DNA of 24,039 nt from NCBI GenBank assembly GCA_964342265.1, contig CAYFFE010000056.1, forward strand, positions 1-24,039, in the 5' to 3' direction. The DNA is from Halioxenophilus sp964342265 (GTDB lineage: Bacteria > Pseudomonadota > Gammaproteobacteria > Pseudomonadales > Cellvibrionaceae). Position 1 is the stretch's first letter; each line of letters begins with the position of its first letter. The notes below the pieces were generated by a model that was not told the origin of the DNA, ran no database searches, and was given only the letters and a program-made list of their open reading frames with translations. This document shows, piece after piece, positions 23,885-24,039 of this stretch. The position numbers were made by a program, and so were the translations under genes.

Positions 23885-24039
23885 GTTCACTGCCGCACAG
23901 GCAGCTTAGAAAACACACAGAGAAATCGCTGAAATACTGGATAAGTTCACTGCCGCACAGGCAGCTTAGAAATGTTAACCCCAGAAAGTTTTATTGAGCA
24001 CTTTGTTCACTGCCGCACAGGCAGCTTAGAAATGAGTGA
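23885..24039 (+). CRISPR. Type I-F CRISPR array (leader end; continues past the window)
   Basis: Three identical 28-bp repeats lie at 23885-23912, 23945-23972 and 24005-24032. Each starts GTTCACTGCC, has the stem CTGCC/GGCAG with loop GCACA, and ends CTTAGAAA. Two 32-bp spacers (23913-23944 and 23973-24004) and seven bases of a third are visible. Repeat and spacer lengths are those of type I-F. The leader is on the left, so these should be the newest spacers. I find no match for either spacer within the window. Confidence 0.98.

Noticed and set aside
1..24039. tRNA, rRNA, insertion sequences or prophage genes
   Set aside because: None recognised on either strand by reading.

Overview
The window looks like the chromosome of a marine-type gammaproteobacterium, probably near Cellvibrionales or Pseudomonadales. 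The basis is Pseudomonas-like class Ia ribonucleotide reductase subunits, a CsrB/Rsm-type RNA with a GacA-like site, a type I-F CRISPR repeat and moderate GC. The genus is inference only.

Layout. (1) 1-4030: the 3' end of nrdA and, 2.2 kb later, nrdB. Between them are two minus-strand genes (a PTPS/QueD-like protein and a secreted SGNH hydrolase). nrdB has its own promoter with two NrdR-like boxes 31 bp apart. (2) 4060-4450: a stretch with no gene that carries about 15 GGA motifs, several in hairpin loops, behind a GacA/UvrY-like palindrome. I call it a CsrB/RsmZ-family RNA. (3) 4513-8087: unlinked housekeeping or accessory genes (GNAT, GFA-family, SIMPL, ATP-grasp, DEDD exonuclease), then a 144-bp element of nested inverted repeats. 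(4) 8255-14892: a singlet-oxygen-stress module. A minus-strand operon (SnoaL-like, SDR, FAD oxidoreductase, DUF1365, Cfa) lies divergent to an ECF sigma factor and its ChrR anti-sigma factor. An RpoE-like promoter (TGATCT-N18-TAACA) sits just upstream of the minus-strand operon. (5) 15342-16641: a GGDEF diguanylate cyclase convergent with an unknown protein. (6) 17032-24039: a minimal type I-F2 (I-Fv) CRISPR-Cas locus, cas1, cas2-3, cas7fv, cas5fv, cas6f, then a leader and an array that runs off the window end.

How the parts work together. Cas1 and Cas2-3 acquire spacers, probably with IHF bending the leader. Cas6f cuts the repeat transcript. Cas7fv and Cas5fv form the surveillance complex without Cas8f, and Cas2-3 degrades the target. 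The CRISPR locus shows a sharp drop in GC inside cas2-3: Cas1 and the Cas2 domain are GC-rich, the helicase and effector genes are AT-rich. This suggests that adaptation and effector halves have different histories. In the stress module, ChrR should release the sigma factor on singlet-oxygen damage, switching on lipid-modifying enzymes including Cfa.
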